From contig CAWIEF010000003.1 in assembly GCA_963835135.1 (NCBI GenBank), positions 186,001 to 250,000 on the forward strand: a stretch of DNA of 64,000 nucleotides, read 5' to 3'. Positions 1 through 7,521 of the stretch are shown here, piece by piece (positions within the stretch are counted from its first letter, which is position 1; the number at the start of each line of letters is the position of its first letter). This DNA comes from JAVVHH01 sp963835135. GTDB lineage: Bacteria > Pseudomonadota > Alphaproteobacteria > Acetobacterales > Acetobacteraceae. A program made the position numbers and the translations under genes. The notes beneath the pieces are model-generated. The model was not told the DNA's origin and did no database searches. It saw only the letters and a list, made by a program, of their open reading frames with translations.

Positions 1-98
1 CAGCGCGACAGGACGGGCCCTGGGCCGCGCTGGGGTTCGCCTGGTTGGGGGTCGTCCGGGCGGTGCGGCGGGCTTCGCTGCGATGCTAGGCTGCGAGG

Positions 99-446
99 AT
101 GACGAAGCTGACGCTGCGGATCGAGTTCGATGAGAGCCGTGCGCTCGGGCCGGGGAAGGTCCGGCTGTTGGAGTTGCTGGGCGAGACGGGGTCGATCTCG
201 GCGGCGGGGCGGGCGATGGGGATGAGCTACCGCCGGGCTTGGCTGTTGGTGGACGCGCTGAACCAGACGTTCCGACAGCCCGTGGTGCAGACCAGAGGCG
301 GCGGGGTGGGCGGCGGCGGCGCGGACCTGACGGCGTTCGGGCTCGAGCTGGTGGCGAACTACCGGGCGATGGAGCGGGAAATGGGCGAGGCGCTAGCGCG
401 GCGGGTCTTGGTCCTGGAACGCGCGCTCGCGCCGCGGGCGGCGTAA
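99..446 (+). CDS. ModE-type winged-helix regulator (DNA-binding domain only)
   Basis: A 115-residue protein resembling the N-terminal DNA-binding half of ModE, the molybdate-responsive repressor. Residues 20-60 show the LysR/ModE helix-turn-helix with the typical text GSISAAGRAMGMSYRRAW. The C-terminal molybdate-binding (Mop) domains of full ModE are absent, so it either needs another sensor or is one of the short ModE-N proteins found in many alphaproteobacteria. It lies directly upstream of modABC on the same strand, which makes regulation of molybdate uptake the likely role (inference). A Gly-rich stretch (residues 67-74) interrupts the wing region. The ATG is preceded by GCGAGG, a weak ribosome site. 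Confidence 0.8.
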   Translation: MTKLTLRIEFDESRALGPGKVRLLELLGETGSISAAGRAMGMSYRRAWLLVDALNQTFRQPVVQTRGGGVGGGGADLTAFGLELVANYRAMEREMGEALARRVLVLERALAPRAA

Positions 447-459
447 CCTCGACGTGTGG

Positions 460-483
460 CGCTATGTGCGGCTATATACGGCG
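460..483. promoter_or_regulatory. Candidate molybdate-box (ModE-type operator) before modA
   Basis: Between the ModE-like gene and modA the sequence has CGCTATGTG, four bases, then TATATACGGCG. This resembles the CG-TATATA / TATATA-CG half-sites of alphaproteobacterial Mo-boxes, but the spacer is shorter than usual and the left half is imperfect. It is the only AT-containing island in the 58-bp gap. Low confidence. Confidence 0.3.
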
Positions 484-504
484 GGGTAGACGCAGGAGCG
501 CGAG

Positions 505-1263
505 ATGACACGCCACGCCTGGCTGATTGCTGTGATCGCGGGTTGCGCCTGGCTGCCGGTCGGGGGCGCGTGGGCCGGACAGACGACCGTGGCGGTGGCG
601 GCGAACTTCACCGATGCGGCGAAGGAGATCGCCACCGCGTACAAGGCCAAGACGGGCCACGAGGCGGTGCTGAGCTTCGGTGCGTCCGGCCAGTTCTACA
701 CGCAGATCACGCAGGGCGCGCCGTTCGAGGTGTTCCTGTCGGCCGATGCCGAGCGGCCGAAGCGGGCCGTGGTGGAGGGATTGGCCGTCGCCGGCAGCGC
801 GTTCACCTACGCCGTCGGCAAGCTGGTGCTGTGGAGCAAGCAGCCCGGCCTGGTGCAGGGCGAGGCGACGCTGACGGGGGCTGGTTTCGACAAGGTGTCG
901 ATCTGCAATCCGGCCGCGGCGCCGTACGGCGCCGCGGCGGTGGAGACGATGACCTCGCTCAAGCTATACGAGGCGCTCCGGCCGAAGCTGGTGGTGGGCG
1001 CCAACATCAGCCAGGCGTACCAGTTCGTGCAAACCGGGAACGCCGAGATCGGCTTCGTTGCGCTGTCGCAGGTGATCGATGACCGGACCGGGTCGCGGTG
1101 GATGGTGCCGCAGAACCTGTATTCGCCGATCCAGCAGGATGCGGTGCTGCTCAAGACGGGCGCGGGCAACGCGGCGGCCGTCGGCTTCCTGGATTTCCTG
1201 AGGGGCCCGGAGGCGACGGTGATCATCAAGAAGTATGGATACGAGGCCGGCAGCGAGAACTAG
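505..1263 (+). CDS. modA: Molybdate ABC transporter substrate-binding protein ModA
   Basis: Periplasmic molybdate-binding protein of the ModABC importer (252 residues, usual length). Residues 1-24 form a signal peptide ending AWA. The mature part starts with the ModA text VAVAANFTDAAKEIA, and SFGASGQFYTQI carries typical oxyanion-contact residues. The C-terminal part has QNLYSPIQQDAVLL, also characteristic. AGGAG stands six bases before the ATG. It heads a tight operon with modB (29-bp overlap) and modC. Imported molybdate would feed cofactor for enzymes such as the oxidoreductase encoded next door. Confidence 0.95.
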   Translation: MTRHAWLIAVIAGCAWLPVGGAWAGQTTVAVAANFTDAAKEIATAYKAKTGHEAVLSFGASGQFYTQITQGAPFEVFLSADAERPKRAVVEGLAVAGSAFTYAVGKLVLWSKQPGLVQGEATLTGAGFDKVSICNPAAAPYGAAAVETMTSLKLYEALRPKLVVGANISQAYQFVQTGNAEIGFVALSQVIDDRTGSRWMVPQNLYSPIQQDAVLLKTGAGNAAAVGFLDFLRGPEATVIIKKYGYEAGSEN

Positions 1264-1954
1264 CCAGTTGGAGGCGCTGTCGCCCGAGATCGGGAGCGCG
1301 GTCGGGCTGACGGTCGAGCTGGCGGCGGTGACGACGACGATCCTGCTGATCGCCGGGACGCCGATCGCGTGGTGGCTGCACCGGTCGCAGGCGTGGTGGA
1401 CGGAGGCGGTGGCGGCGGTCGTGGCGCTGCCGATCGTGTTGCCGCCGACGGTGCTCGGCTTCTACCTGCTGGTCCTGCTCGGCCCGGATGGGCCCGGGGG
1501 CCGGCTGGCGCACCTGTGGGGCGCGCGCACGCTCGCCTTCACGTTCCCGGGGCTGGTGATCGGATCGGTGATCTACTCCCTCCCCTTCGTGGTGCAGCCG
1601 ATCCGCAACGCGTTCGCGGCGAGCGGTGCGCGGCCGATGGAGGTGGCAGCGACGTTGCGCGCCTCGCCTTGGCGCGCGTTCTGGACGGTCGCGCTGCCGC
1701 TCGCGCGGCCGGGTCTGCTGACCGGGGCGGTGCTCGGCTTCGCGCACACGGTGGGCGAGTTCGGCATCGTGCTGATGATCGGTGGCAGCATCCCGGGGCG
1801 GACCAAGGTGCTGTCGGTGGCGATCTACGATTTCGTCGAGACGTCGCGATGGAGGGAGGCGAGCCTCCTGGCGGGCGGGATGGTGGCGTTCGGGTTTTGC
1901 GTCATCCTGGGCATGACGTTGCTGGAGAAGCGGATCGGGCGCGCGGGCGCTTGA
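1235..1954 (+). CDS. modB: Molybdate ABC transporter permease ModB
   Basis: Inner-membrane permease of the molybdate importer (239 residues from the ATG). Hydrophobic segments alternate with loops. The conserved permease loop that contacts ModC is visible as EVAATLRASPWRAFWTVALP (residues about 137-156). The ATG start overlaps modA by 29 bp. An in-frame TTG at 1268, just after the modA stop, is a possible alternative start that would remove the overlap. The stop TGA overlaps the TTG start of modC, so modB and modC are probably translationally coupled. Confidence 0.93.
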   Translation: MDTRPAARTSQLEALSPEIGSAVGLTVELAAVTTTILLIAGTPIAWWLHRSQAWWTEAVAAVVALPIVLPPTVLGFYLLVLLGPDGPGGRLAHLWGARTLAFTFPGLVIGSVIYSLPFVVQPIRNAFAASGARPMEVAATLRASPWRAFWTVALPLARPGLLTGAVLGFAHTVGEFGIVLMIGGSIPGRTKVLSVAIYDFVETSRWREASLLAGGMVAFGFCVILGMTLLEKRIGRAGA

Positions 1955-3033
1955 CGGCCGGCCTGGTCGAGGTGGCGTTGGCCGGCCGGTTGGGCGCGTT
2001 CCGCCTCGATACGGCGTTCACGGTGCCGGCCAGTGGCGTGACCGCGCTGTTCGGTCCGTCCGGATGCGGTAAGACGACGGTGCTGCGCAGCATCGCCGGG
2101 CTGCACCGGGTCGAGCGGGGGTTCTGCGCGGTGGGCGGCGACGTGTGGCAGGACGGCACGACGTTTCGGCCCGCGCATCGGCGGCCGGTCGGGTATGTGT
2201 TCCAGGAAGCAAGCCTGTTCGCCCATCTCTCGGTGCGCCGCAACCTGCTGTTCGGCGCTCCGAGGGGCCCGGCGATGCCCGGGGCGATCACGTTCGACGG
2301 CATCGTCGGCCTGCTGGGTATCGGCGGCCTGTTGGACCGGGCCCCGCGCCATCTGTCGGGCGGCGAGCGGCAGCGGGTCGCGATCGGGCGCGCGCTGCTG
2401 TCGCAGCCGAAGCTGCTGCTGATGGACGAGCCGCTCTCGGCGCTGGACCGCGGCATGCGGGAGGAGGTGCTTCCGTTCCTGCAGCTCGTCACCACGCGGC
2501 TACAGCTGCCGGTCATCTACGTCACGCATGACATGGCGGAGGTCGAGCAGCTCGCCGACCATCTCGTGCTGATGGAGGCTGGCCGGGTCCTGGCGTGCGG
2601 CAAGCTGGCGGAGCTGCAGAGCGACGCCGGGTTGCCGCTGTTCGCGCGGCGGGACGCGACGGTGAGTTTTGCTGGGGCGGCGGCGGCGTATGACGAGGCG
2701 TACGGGCTGCTGCGGCTCGACGTGGCGGGCGGGGCTTTCCTGGTGCCCTCGGCCAGAGTTGCGCCCGGCAGCCGGCGCCGGTTGCAGATCGCGGCGCGGG
2801 ACGTCAGCATCTGCACCACGCGGGCCGACAGCACGATTTTGAATGTGGTCGCGGCGCGGATCCTCTCCAAAACGGCGGTGGGCGAGCATGAACTCGTGGC
2901 GGTGCTGGGCTTGGGATCGGATGGCGGCGGCGCGCGCATCCTGGCCCGCGTGACCCGGCAATCATGGGACCGGCTCGCGCTCGCGGTGGACCAGGCCGTC
3001 TACGCGCAGGTCAAGGCGGTGGCGTTGACCTAG
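1951..3033 (+). CDS. modC: Molybdate ABC transporter ATP-binding protein ModC
   Basis: ATPase of the molybdate importer, 360 residues when started at the TTG at 1951. Walker A GPSGCGKT (35-42), signature LSGGERQRVAIGRALL (135-150), Walker B LLLMDEP (155-161) and switch His in YVTHDMAE are all intact. A C-terminal TOBE/Mop molybdate-binding domain follows (about 290-355). The frame is open far upstream, but that part overlaps modB and is not ModC-like. The TTG that overlaps the modB stop (TTGA) gives a family-like N-terminus. The TAG stop is supplied by a palindromic repeat. Confidence 0.92.
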   Translation: MTAGLVEVALAGRLGAFRLDTAFTVPASGVTALFGPSGCGKTTVLRSIAGLHRVERGFCAVGGDVWQDGTTFRPAHRRPVGYVFQEASLFAHLSVRRNLLFGAPRGPAMPGAITFDGIVGLLGIGGLLDRAPRHLSGGERQRVAIGRALLSQPKLLLMDEPLSALDRGMREEVLPFLQLVTTRLQLPVIYVTHDMAEVEQLADHLVLMEAGRVLACGKLAELQSDAGLPLFARRDATVSFAGAAAAYDEAYGLLRLDVAGGAFLVPSARVAPGSRRRLQIAARDVSICTTRADSTILNVVAARILSKTAVGEHELVAVLGLGSDGGGARILARVTRQSWDRLALAVDQAVYAQVKAVALT

Positions 3034-3073
3034 AGCACTTCCCGAGCCACTTGGCTCGGGAGTAGTGATCTAG
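3030..3073. repeat. 44-bp palindromic repeat, copy A (modC 3' end)
   Basis: Inverted repeat with outer arms CTAGAGCACT / AGTGATCTAG and an inner 8-bp stem CCCGAGCC / GGCTCGGG around the loop ACTT. The reverse complement matches copy B at 63106-63149 at 43 of 44 bases. Its left end provides the modC TAG stop. Placed between convergent genes, it can also act as a bidirectional terminator hairpin. Confidence 0.85.
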
Positions 3074-3087
3074 CTCTTTGTTCAGAG

Positions 3088-3136
3088 GAGCATTAATCCC
3101 GACTGATTAATTCCACCCGGTCGGAAAATGCTCTAG
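3088..3136. repeat. Second palindromic element next to copy A
   Basis: Outer arms GAGCATT / AATGCTC enclose an inner inverted repeat ATTAATC / GATTAAT with a six-base loop. The right end reads CTCTAG and supplies the TAG stop of the minus-strand oxidoreductase gene. The ends resemble those of the 44-bp repeat (AGAGCA / TGCTCT) but the core differs. It could end transcription of the oxidoreductase gene. Confidence 0.6.
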
Positions 3137-5202
3137 TTCGCCAGTTCCGGGCGCATCCAGACCGCGGTGTCGTGGAACACGGCGCCGCCGGCGGGCAGCG
3201 CCGGCTCGTCGCTGGTCAGGACGTTGATACCGTGGCGCGGGCCGCCGAACGACGCGGCTGGCCAGATGCTCTCGACGACGACGGTGCCGGGGGTCTGGCC
3301 GGGCACGTGGGCGGCGTGCAGCACCACCTCGCCGCGCGGGTTGCCCAAGCGGACGAGCGCGCCGTCGGCCACGGCGAAGGCCGCGGCGTCTTCGGGCGAG
3401 ATGAGCGCGACCGGGCGGCCGCCGCGTTTGCGGGCGGTCGGCGTTTCGGTGAAGGTCGAATTGAGGAACTGGCGCGCCGGGGCGGTCACCAGACGGAGCG
3501 GGCGGTCCGGGGTGGCGGCGTCGGTGATCGGCGCGAAGTCGGGCAATGCCGGGAGCCGGCCCTCGGTGTCGCCGAGCGCCCTCCAGTCGGCGCGGAAGTG
3601 GAAGCGGCGGTCGGCGTGGGCGAAGCCGTCGAGGAAATGCGCGGAGGCGAACGGCAGCTGGACGTCCAGCCAACGCTTCGCCGTCAGCTCCTGGGCCGAC
3701 GGGTAGCCCGAGGCGCGCAAGGTCGCGTCGGCCAGGTCCAGCGCCGTCATGTCGAAGCTGGGGTGATCGAGGCCGAACCGGTGGGCGAGGTCGCACACCA
3801 GGTCGTGGTTGGAGCGTGCCTCGCCGGGCGGCGGGATCACCGCGCGGCCGATCTGGATGTGGCTGTGGCCACCGGCCTGGTAGATGTCGTCGTGCTCGAG
3901 GAACATGGTCGCCGGCAGCACGAGGTCGGCGAAGGCGGCGGTTTCGGTCATGAAGTGTTCGTGCACGACGGTGAACAGGTCCTCGCGCTCGAGGCCCTGG
4001 CGGACGCGGTTGCTGTCGGGGCAGACGGAGGCCGGGTTGCCGCTCTGGATGAGGAGGGCGTGGACCGGCGGACCGCCGCACAGGGCGGCCGGGTCGCCGC
4101 ACAGGATGCTGGCGATGCGGCTCATGTCGAGTTCGCGGATGGCGGGGTCGCGCAGCGCGGTGCCTTCGATCAGGGAGCGGTCCCAGGCGTAGATGCCCTT
4201 GTTGCCGAACAGGGCGCCTCCGCCCTCGTTTTGCCACTTGCCGGTGACGGCAGGGAGGCAGGTGACCGCGTGCATCGAGGCGGCGCCGTTGCGGGCGCGG
4301 GTGAAGCCGTAGCCGGCGCGGATGTAGGCGCGGGGCGTGCGGTTATAGAGCGCGGCGAAGGCTTCGATCTCGGCCACGGCCAGGCCGGTGATGCCGCTCG
4401 CCCAGGCGGGGCCGCGGCTGGCGAGATGGGCTTCGAGCGCGTCCGGCGCGTCGGTGTAGCGGGCCATGTAGGCGCGGTCGGCGAACCCGTCGCGGAAGGC
4501 GCAGTGCATGACGGCGCAGGCGAGCGCGGCGTCGGTGCCGGGCCGGAGCGCGAGATGGAGATCGGCAGTGGCGGCGGTGCCGGTGCGGTAGGGGTCGATG
4601 ACGACCAGCTTGGCGCCACGCTCCTTCCGGGCGCGGGTGACATGGGTCATGACGTTGACTTGGGTGGAGACCGGATTGGTGCCCCACAGGACGTTGAGGT
4701 CGGCCACCGCCATCTCGCGCGAGTCGGCGCCGCTGACCCGGCCGCAACCGGCGATCCAGCCGGCGGTCGCGATGGTGGAGCAGATGGTGCCCTTGCGGCC
4801 CGACCAGCGCATGGCGTGGCGCAGGCGGAACACGCCGTCGCGATGGACCAAGCCCATGGTGCCGGCGGAGGAGTAGACCCAAGCGGCCTCGCTGCCATGT
4901 TGATCCGTCGCCGCGGTGAAGCCGGCGACGATGCGGTCCAGCGCCTCGTCCCAGCCAATGCGGCGGAACTGGCCGGCGCCCTTCGGCCCAGTCCGCAGCA
5001 TCGGGTAAAGCACCCGGTCGGGGTGGTGCACCCGCTCGGCGTAGCGCATGACCTTGTTGCAGATGACGCCGGCCGTGTAGGGGTTGTCGGCGCCGCGCAC
5101 GGTGCCGATCGTGGTGCCGTCGAGCACCTCGACGTCGAGCGCGCAGGTGCTCGGGCAGTCATGGGGGCAGACGGAGGAGCGGGTCACGGCCTCGGGGTTC
5201 AC
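3133..5202 (-). CDS. Molybdopterin oxidoreductase (DMSO reductase family, one Fe-S cluster)
   Basis: A 689-residue bis-MGD-type molybdoenzyme. Cys12, Cys16, Cys20 and Cys48 form the N-terminal 4Fe-4S motif. The body shows the family texts VICNKVMRYAERVHHPDRVLYP, LWGTNPVSTQ and VVIDPYRTGTA, and a C-terminal molydopterin dinucleotide-binding domain begins near residue 570 (TAPARQFLNSTF). No twin-arginine leader is visible, so it is probably cytoplasmic. It starts at GTG with AAGGA eight bases upstream. It stands convergent to modABC, consistent with a need for molybdenum. The substrate cannot be told from sequence; no electron-transfer or membrane subunit gene lies beside it. Confidence 0.88.
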   Translation of the reverse strand: MNPEAVTRSSVCPHDCPSTCALDVEVLDGTTIGTVRGADNPYTAGVICNKVMRYAERVHHPDRVLYPMLRTGPKGAGQFRRIGWDEALDRIVAGFTAATDQHGSEAAWVYSSAGTMGLVHRDGVFRLRHAMRWSGRKGTICSTIATAGWIAGCGRVSGADSREMAVADLNVLWGTNPVSTQVNVMTHVTRARKERGAKLVVIDPYRTGTAATADLHLALRPGTDAALACAVMHCAFRDGFADRAYMARYTDAPDALEAHLASRGPAWASGITGLAVAEIEAFAALYNRTPRAYIRAGYGFTRARNGAASMHAVTCLPAVTGKWQNEGGGALFGNKGIYAWDRSLIEGTALRDPAIRELDMSRIASILCGDPAALCGGPPVHALLIQSGNPASVCPDSNRVRQGLEREDLFTVVHEHFMTETAAFADLVLPATMFLEHDDIYQAGGHSHIQIGRAVIPPPGEARSNHDLVCDLAHRFGLDHPSFDMTALDLADATLRASGYPSAQELTAKRWLDVQLPFASAHFLDGFAHADRRFHFRADWRALGDTEGRLPALPDFAPITDAATPDRPLRLVTAPARQFLNSTFTETPTARKRGGRPVALISPEDAAAFAVADGALVRLGNPRGEVVLHAAHVPGQTPGTVVVESIWPAASFGGPRHGINVLTSDEPALPAGGAVFHDTAVWMRPELAN

Positions 5203-5284
5203 GGCACGGATCCTTCATCGGCGCGGCCGAGTTTAGGCGTCCGCGGGATGACGAGACAAGCCGGCGGGCCCCGGTGCTTCTTCA

Positions 5285-6205
5285 TCAGTCGGGCTGGCCC
5301 AGAGCGCGGAAGAGTTCCGACAGCTCGGCGCTCATGGGCAGGCCGAGCTTACCGCCGGTCGGGAGGGCCTCCATGAACCAGCGCTGGTACGACGCGCGGA
5401 GCATGCCGCTCTCGGCTTGGCGGGCGAAGCTGGCGCGGACCAGGGCGAGGAAGGCCGGGTCGTCCTTGGGCAGCATGAGCGCGTATGGCTCGAAGGAGAG
5501 ATAGTCGCCGACCACGCGCAGCCCGGCATTGGCGCCATTGCTGGCGATCGCGCCGGCCAGCAGGATGTCGTCGCTGGCCACCGCGGCGGCCTTGCCGGTG
5601 ACCACGGCCTCGACGGCGGCATCGACGCCCGGCAGCGAGAGGACAGCGAAGGGCGGGGCCGTCTGTGGGGCCAGCCGCTTCATGACGACCTCGTTCGTAG
5701 TGCCCGTGCTGACCGCGACGGACTTGCCGGCAAGGTCGCGCCAGGTGGCGATGCCCTGCCCCGGCCGGGTCGCGAGCTTGGTGCCGGCGACGAAGAAAGT
5801 CGGCGAGAACGCGACCGACTTCGCCCGCTCTTCCGTCGCGGTCGTAGAGCCGCATTCGAGGTCGATGGCGCCCGACGTCATCATGGGCAGCCGGTCCTCG
5901 GCCGCGACGGTGACGAAGGCGATGCGCAGGCCGGTTTGCCACGCCGGTGCGTCGGGCTCGACGAGGTCACGGTTGATCGCCCGGGCTGCGTCGGCGGCGA
6001 TCTCCCGGCACAGATCGACCGAGAAGCCGACGGCCTGCCCGGCGCGGTTGCGGAAGGCGAAGGGCACGGAGGAGTCGCGCACGCCGATCCGGATCGTCCC
6101 GCGATCGCGCATGGCGAGCAGCGCGCCGGACAGCGGCTCCGCGTCCTGCGCTTGGGCGGCCGACGCGACGCAGAGGATGGCGGCCGCGGCGATCCAACGG
6201 GTCAT
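5285..6205 (-). CDS. Family 3 extracellular solute-binding protein (amino-acid type)
   Basis: Periplasmic binding protein of the GltI/HisJ group, 306 residues from the ATG at 6205. Residues 1-19 form a signal peptide ending AQA. The mature part has IRIGVRDSSVPFAFRN and GFSVDLCREIA, the classic ligand-pocket opening, and IDLECGSTTATEERAKSVAFS, a glutamate/aspartate-type signature. A longer open frame runs upstream, but the ATG at 6205 starts the signal peptide and overlaps the dctA stop by four bases (ATGA). No ABC permease or ATPase gene is adjacent; its only partner here is a secondary transporter. Confidence 0.88.
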   Translation of the reverse strand: MTRWIAAAAILCVASAAQAQDAEPLSGALLAMRDRGTIRIGVRDSSVPFAFRNRAGQAVGFSVDLCREIAADAARAINRDLVEPDAPAWQTGLRIAFVTVAAEDRLPMMTSGAIDLECGSTTATEERAKSVAFSPTFFVAGTKLATRPGQGIATWRDLAGKSVAVSTGTTNEVVMKRLAPQTAPPFAVLSLPGVDAAVEAVVTGKAAAVASDDILLAGAIASNGANAGLRVVGDYLSFEPYALMLPKDDPAFLALVRASFARQAESGMLRASYQRWFMEALPTGGKLGLPMSAELSELFRALGQPD

Positions 6206-7482
6206 GCGTGCGCCGCGCCGATATCCTCCATGTCCTCGATGGTCGCGACGTCGTCGGCGTCCAGGACGAGCTGGCCCTCCCACTTGGCCACGACCGCGGT
6301 CGCGAGCGAATTGCCGATCACGTTGGTGGCCGAGCGGCCCATGTCGAGGAAGGTGTCGATGCCGAGGATCAGCAGCAGCCCTTCCTCCGGCAGGTTGAAT
6401 TGGCTCAGCGTCGCCGCGATCACCACCAGCGAGGCCCTCGGCACGCCGGCGACGCCCTTGCTGGTCAACATCAGCGTCAACAGCATGGCGATCTGGGTGC
6501 CGAGCGAGAGCGGCACGTCATAGGCCTGGGCGATGAAGACGGAGGCGAAGGTGCAGTACATCATCGTGCCGTCGAGATTGAAGGAGTAGCCGAGCGGCAG
6601 CACGAAGGACGAGATCTTGCGCGAGATCGGGAATTTGGCGAGCTGCTCCAGCATCTTGGGATACGCCGCCTCGGAACTCGCGGTGGAGAAGGCGAGCAGG
6701 AACGGTTCGCGCACGAGCATGATCAGTCGTTTGACGGCCGGGCCGAGGATGACGAACCCGGCCAGGATCAGCAGGATCCACAGGCAGACCAGCCCGAAGT
6801 AGAACTCGCCCATGAACTTGGCGTAGCTGATCAGGATGCCGAGCCCGTTGGTGGCGATCGTCGCCGCCATGGCGCAGAACACGGCCAGCGGCGCGAGCTT
6901 CATCACGTATCCGGTGACGCGCAGGATGATGTGCGAGAGTCCCTCGACGGTCTCGAGGACGAGCTTGGCGCGGCTGCCCATCGAGGCGCAGGCGACGCCG
7001 AAGAAGATCGAGAAGACCACGATCTGCAGGATCTCGTTGTCGACCATGGGGCGCACGGCGCTGTCGGGGAAGACGTGCTTGATGAAGCCGTCGAGCGTCA
7101 TCGCGTGCGCGTCGATGCCGGAGCGGACCCCGGCGGCGACCTTGTGCACGCCCTCGCCGGGCTGAAACAGGTCGACGAGGATGAGGCCGAGCGTCAGGGA
7201 GACGAGCGAGGCGCTCACGAACCAGAGCATCGCCTTGCCGCCGACCCGGCCCACGGCCCCGGCGTCGCTCATGTGGCCGATGCCGACCACGAGGGTGGAG
7301 AACACCAGAGGGCCGATGATCATCTTGATCAGTCGCAGGAAGATCATGGAGCCGATCGACACGTAGCCGGCCACGGTCTTCTGCACCGCGGGATCGAGCA
7401 CGAAGCTGTGGACGGCGGCTCCGGCAGCGATCCCGAGGATCATTGCTGCCAAGATGTAGGTCGTCATGCGGTTCGACTTCAT
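6202..7482 (-). CDS. dctA: Dicarboxylate/amino acid:cation symporter (DctA family)
   Basis: Secondary transporter of the DAACS (SLC1) family, 426 residues from the ATG at 7482. The re-entrant hairpin text AFSTASSEAAYPKMLEQL and the segments FVLPLGYSFNLDGTMMY and LTSKGVAGVPRASLVV match the substrate and cation sites of C4-dicarboxylate carriers. A GTG two codons upstream lies inside the ribosome site GAGG-TGGCC-ATG, so the ATG is preferred. Likely import of succinate, malate, fumarate or aspartate/glutamate. The gene is translationally coupled to the solute-binding protein downstream and lies only 39 bp after the ligase-like gene. Confidence 0.93.
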   Translation of the reverse strand: MKSNRMTTYILAAMILGIAAGAAVHSFVLDPAVQKTVAGYVSIGSMIFLRLIKMIIGPLVFSTLVVGIGHMSDAGAVGRVGGKAMLWFVSASLVSLTLGLILVDLFQPGEGVHKVAAGVRSGIDAHAMTLDGFIKHVFPDSAVRPMVDNEILQIVVFSIFFGVACASMGSRAKLVLETVEGLSHIILRVTGYVMKLAPLAVFCAMAATIATNGLGILISYAKFMGEFYFGLVCLWILLILAGFVILGPAVKRLIMLVREPFLLAFSTASSEAAYPKMLEQLAKFPISRKISSFVLPLGYSFNLDGTMMYCTFASVFIAQAYDVPLSLGTQIAMLLTLMLTSKGVAGVPRASLVVIAATLSQFNLPEEGLLLILGIDTFLDMGRSATNVIGNSLATAVVAKWEGQLVLDADDVATIEDMEDIGAAHA

Positions 7483-7521
7483 GGCCACCTCACTGGGTCG
7501 TGAGGATCATGCCAAGGTCGA

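Noticed and set aside
1369..1950. N-terminal extension of ModC
   Set aside because: It overlaps modB in another frame and has no ABC-like features; ModC begins at the TTGA junction.
3172..5376. A 734-codon open frame on the plus strand across the oxidoreductase gene
   Set aside because: It is antisense to a clear molybdoenzyme and its product is low-complexity Gly/Ala/Arg-rich text typical of shadows in G+C-rich DNA.
7483..7521. Sigma-54 promoter upstream of dctA
   Set aside because: TTGGCATGATCCTCAC has a -24-like GG but AC instead of GC at the -12 position.
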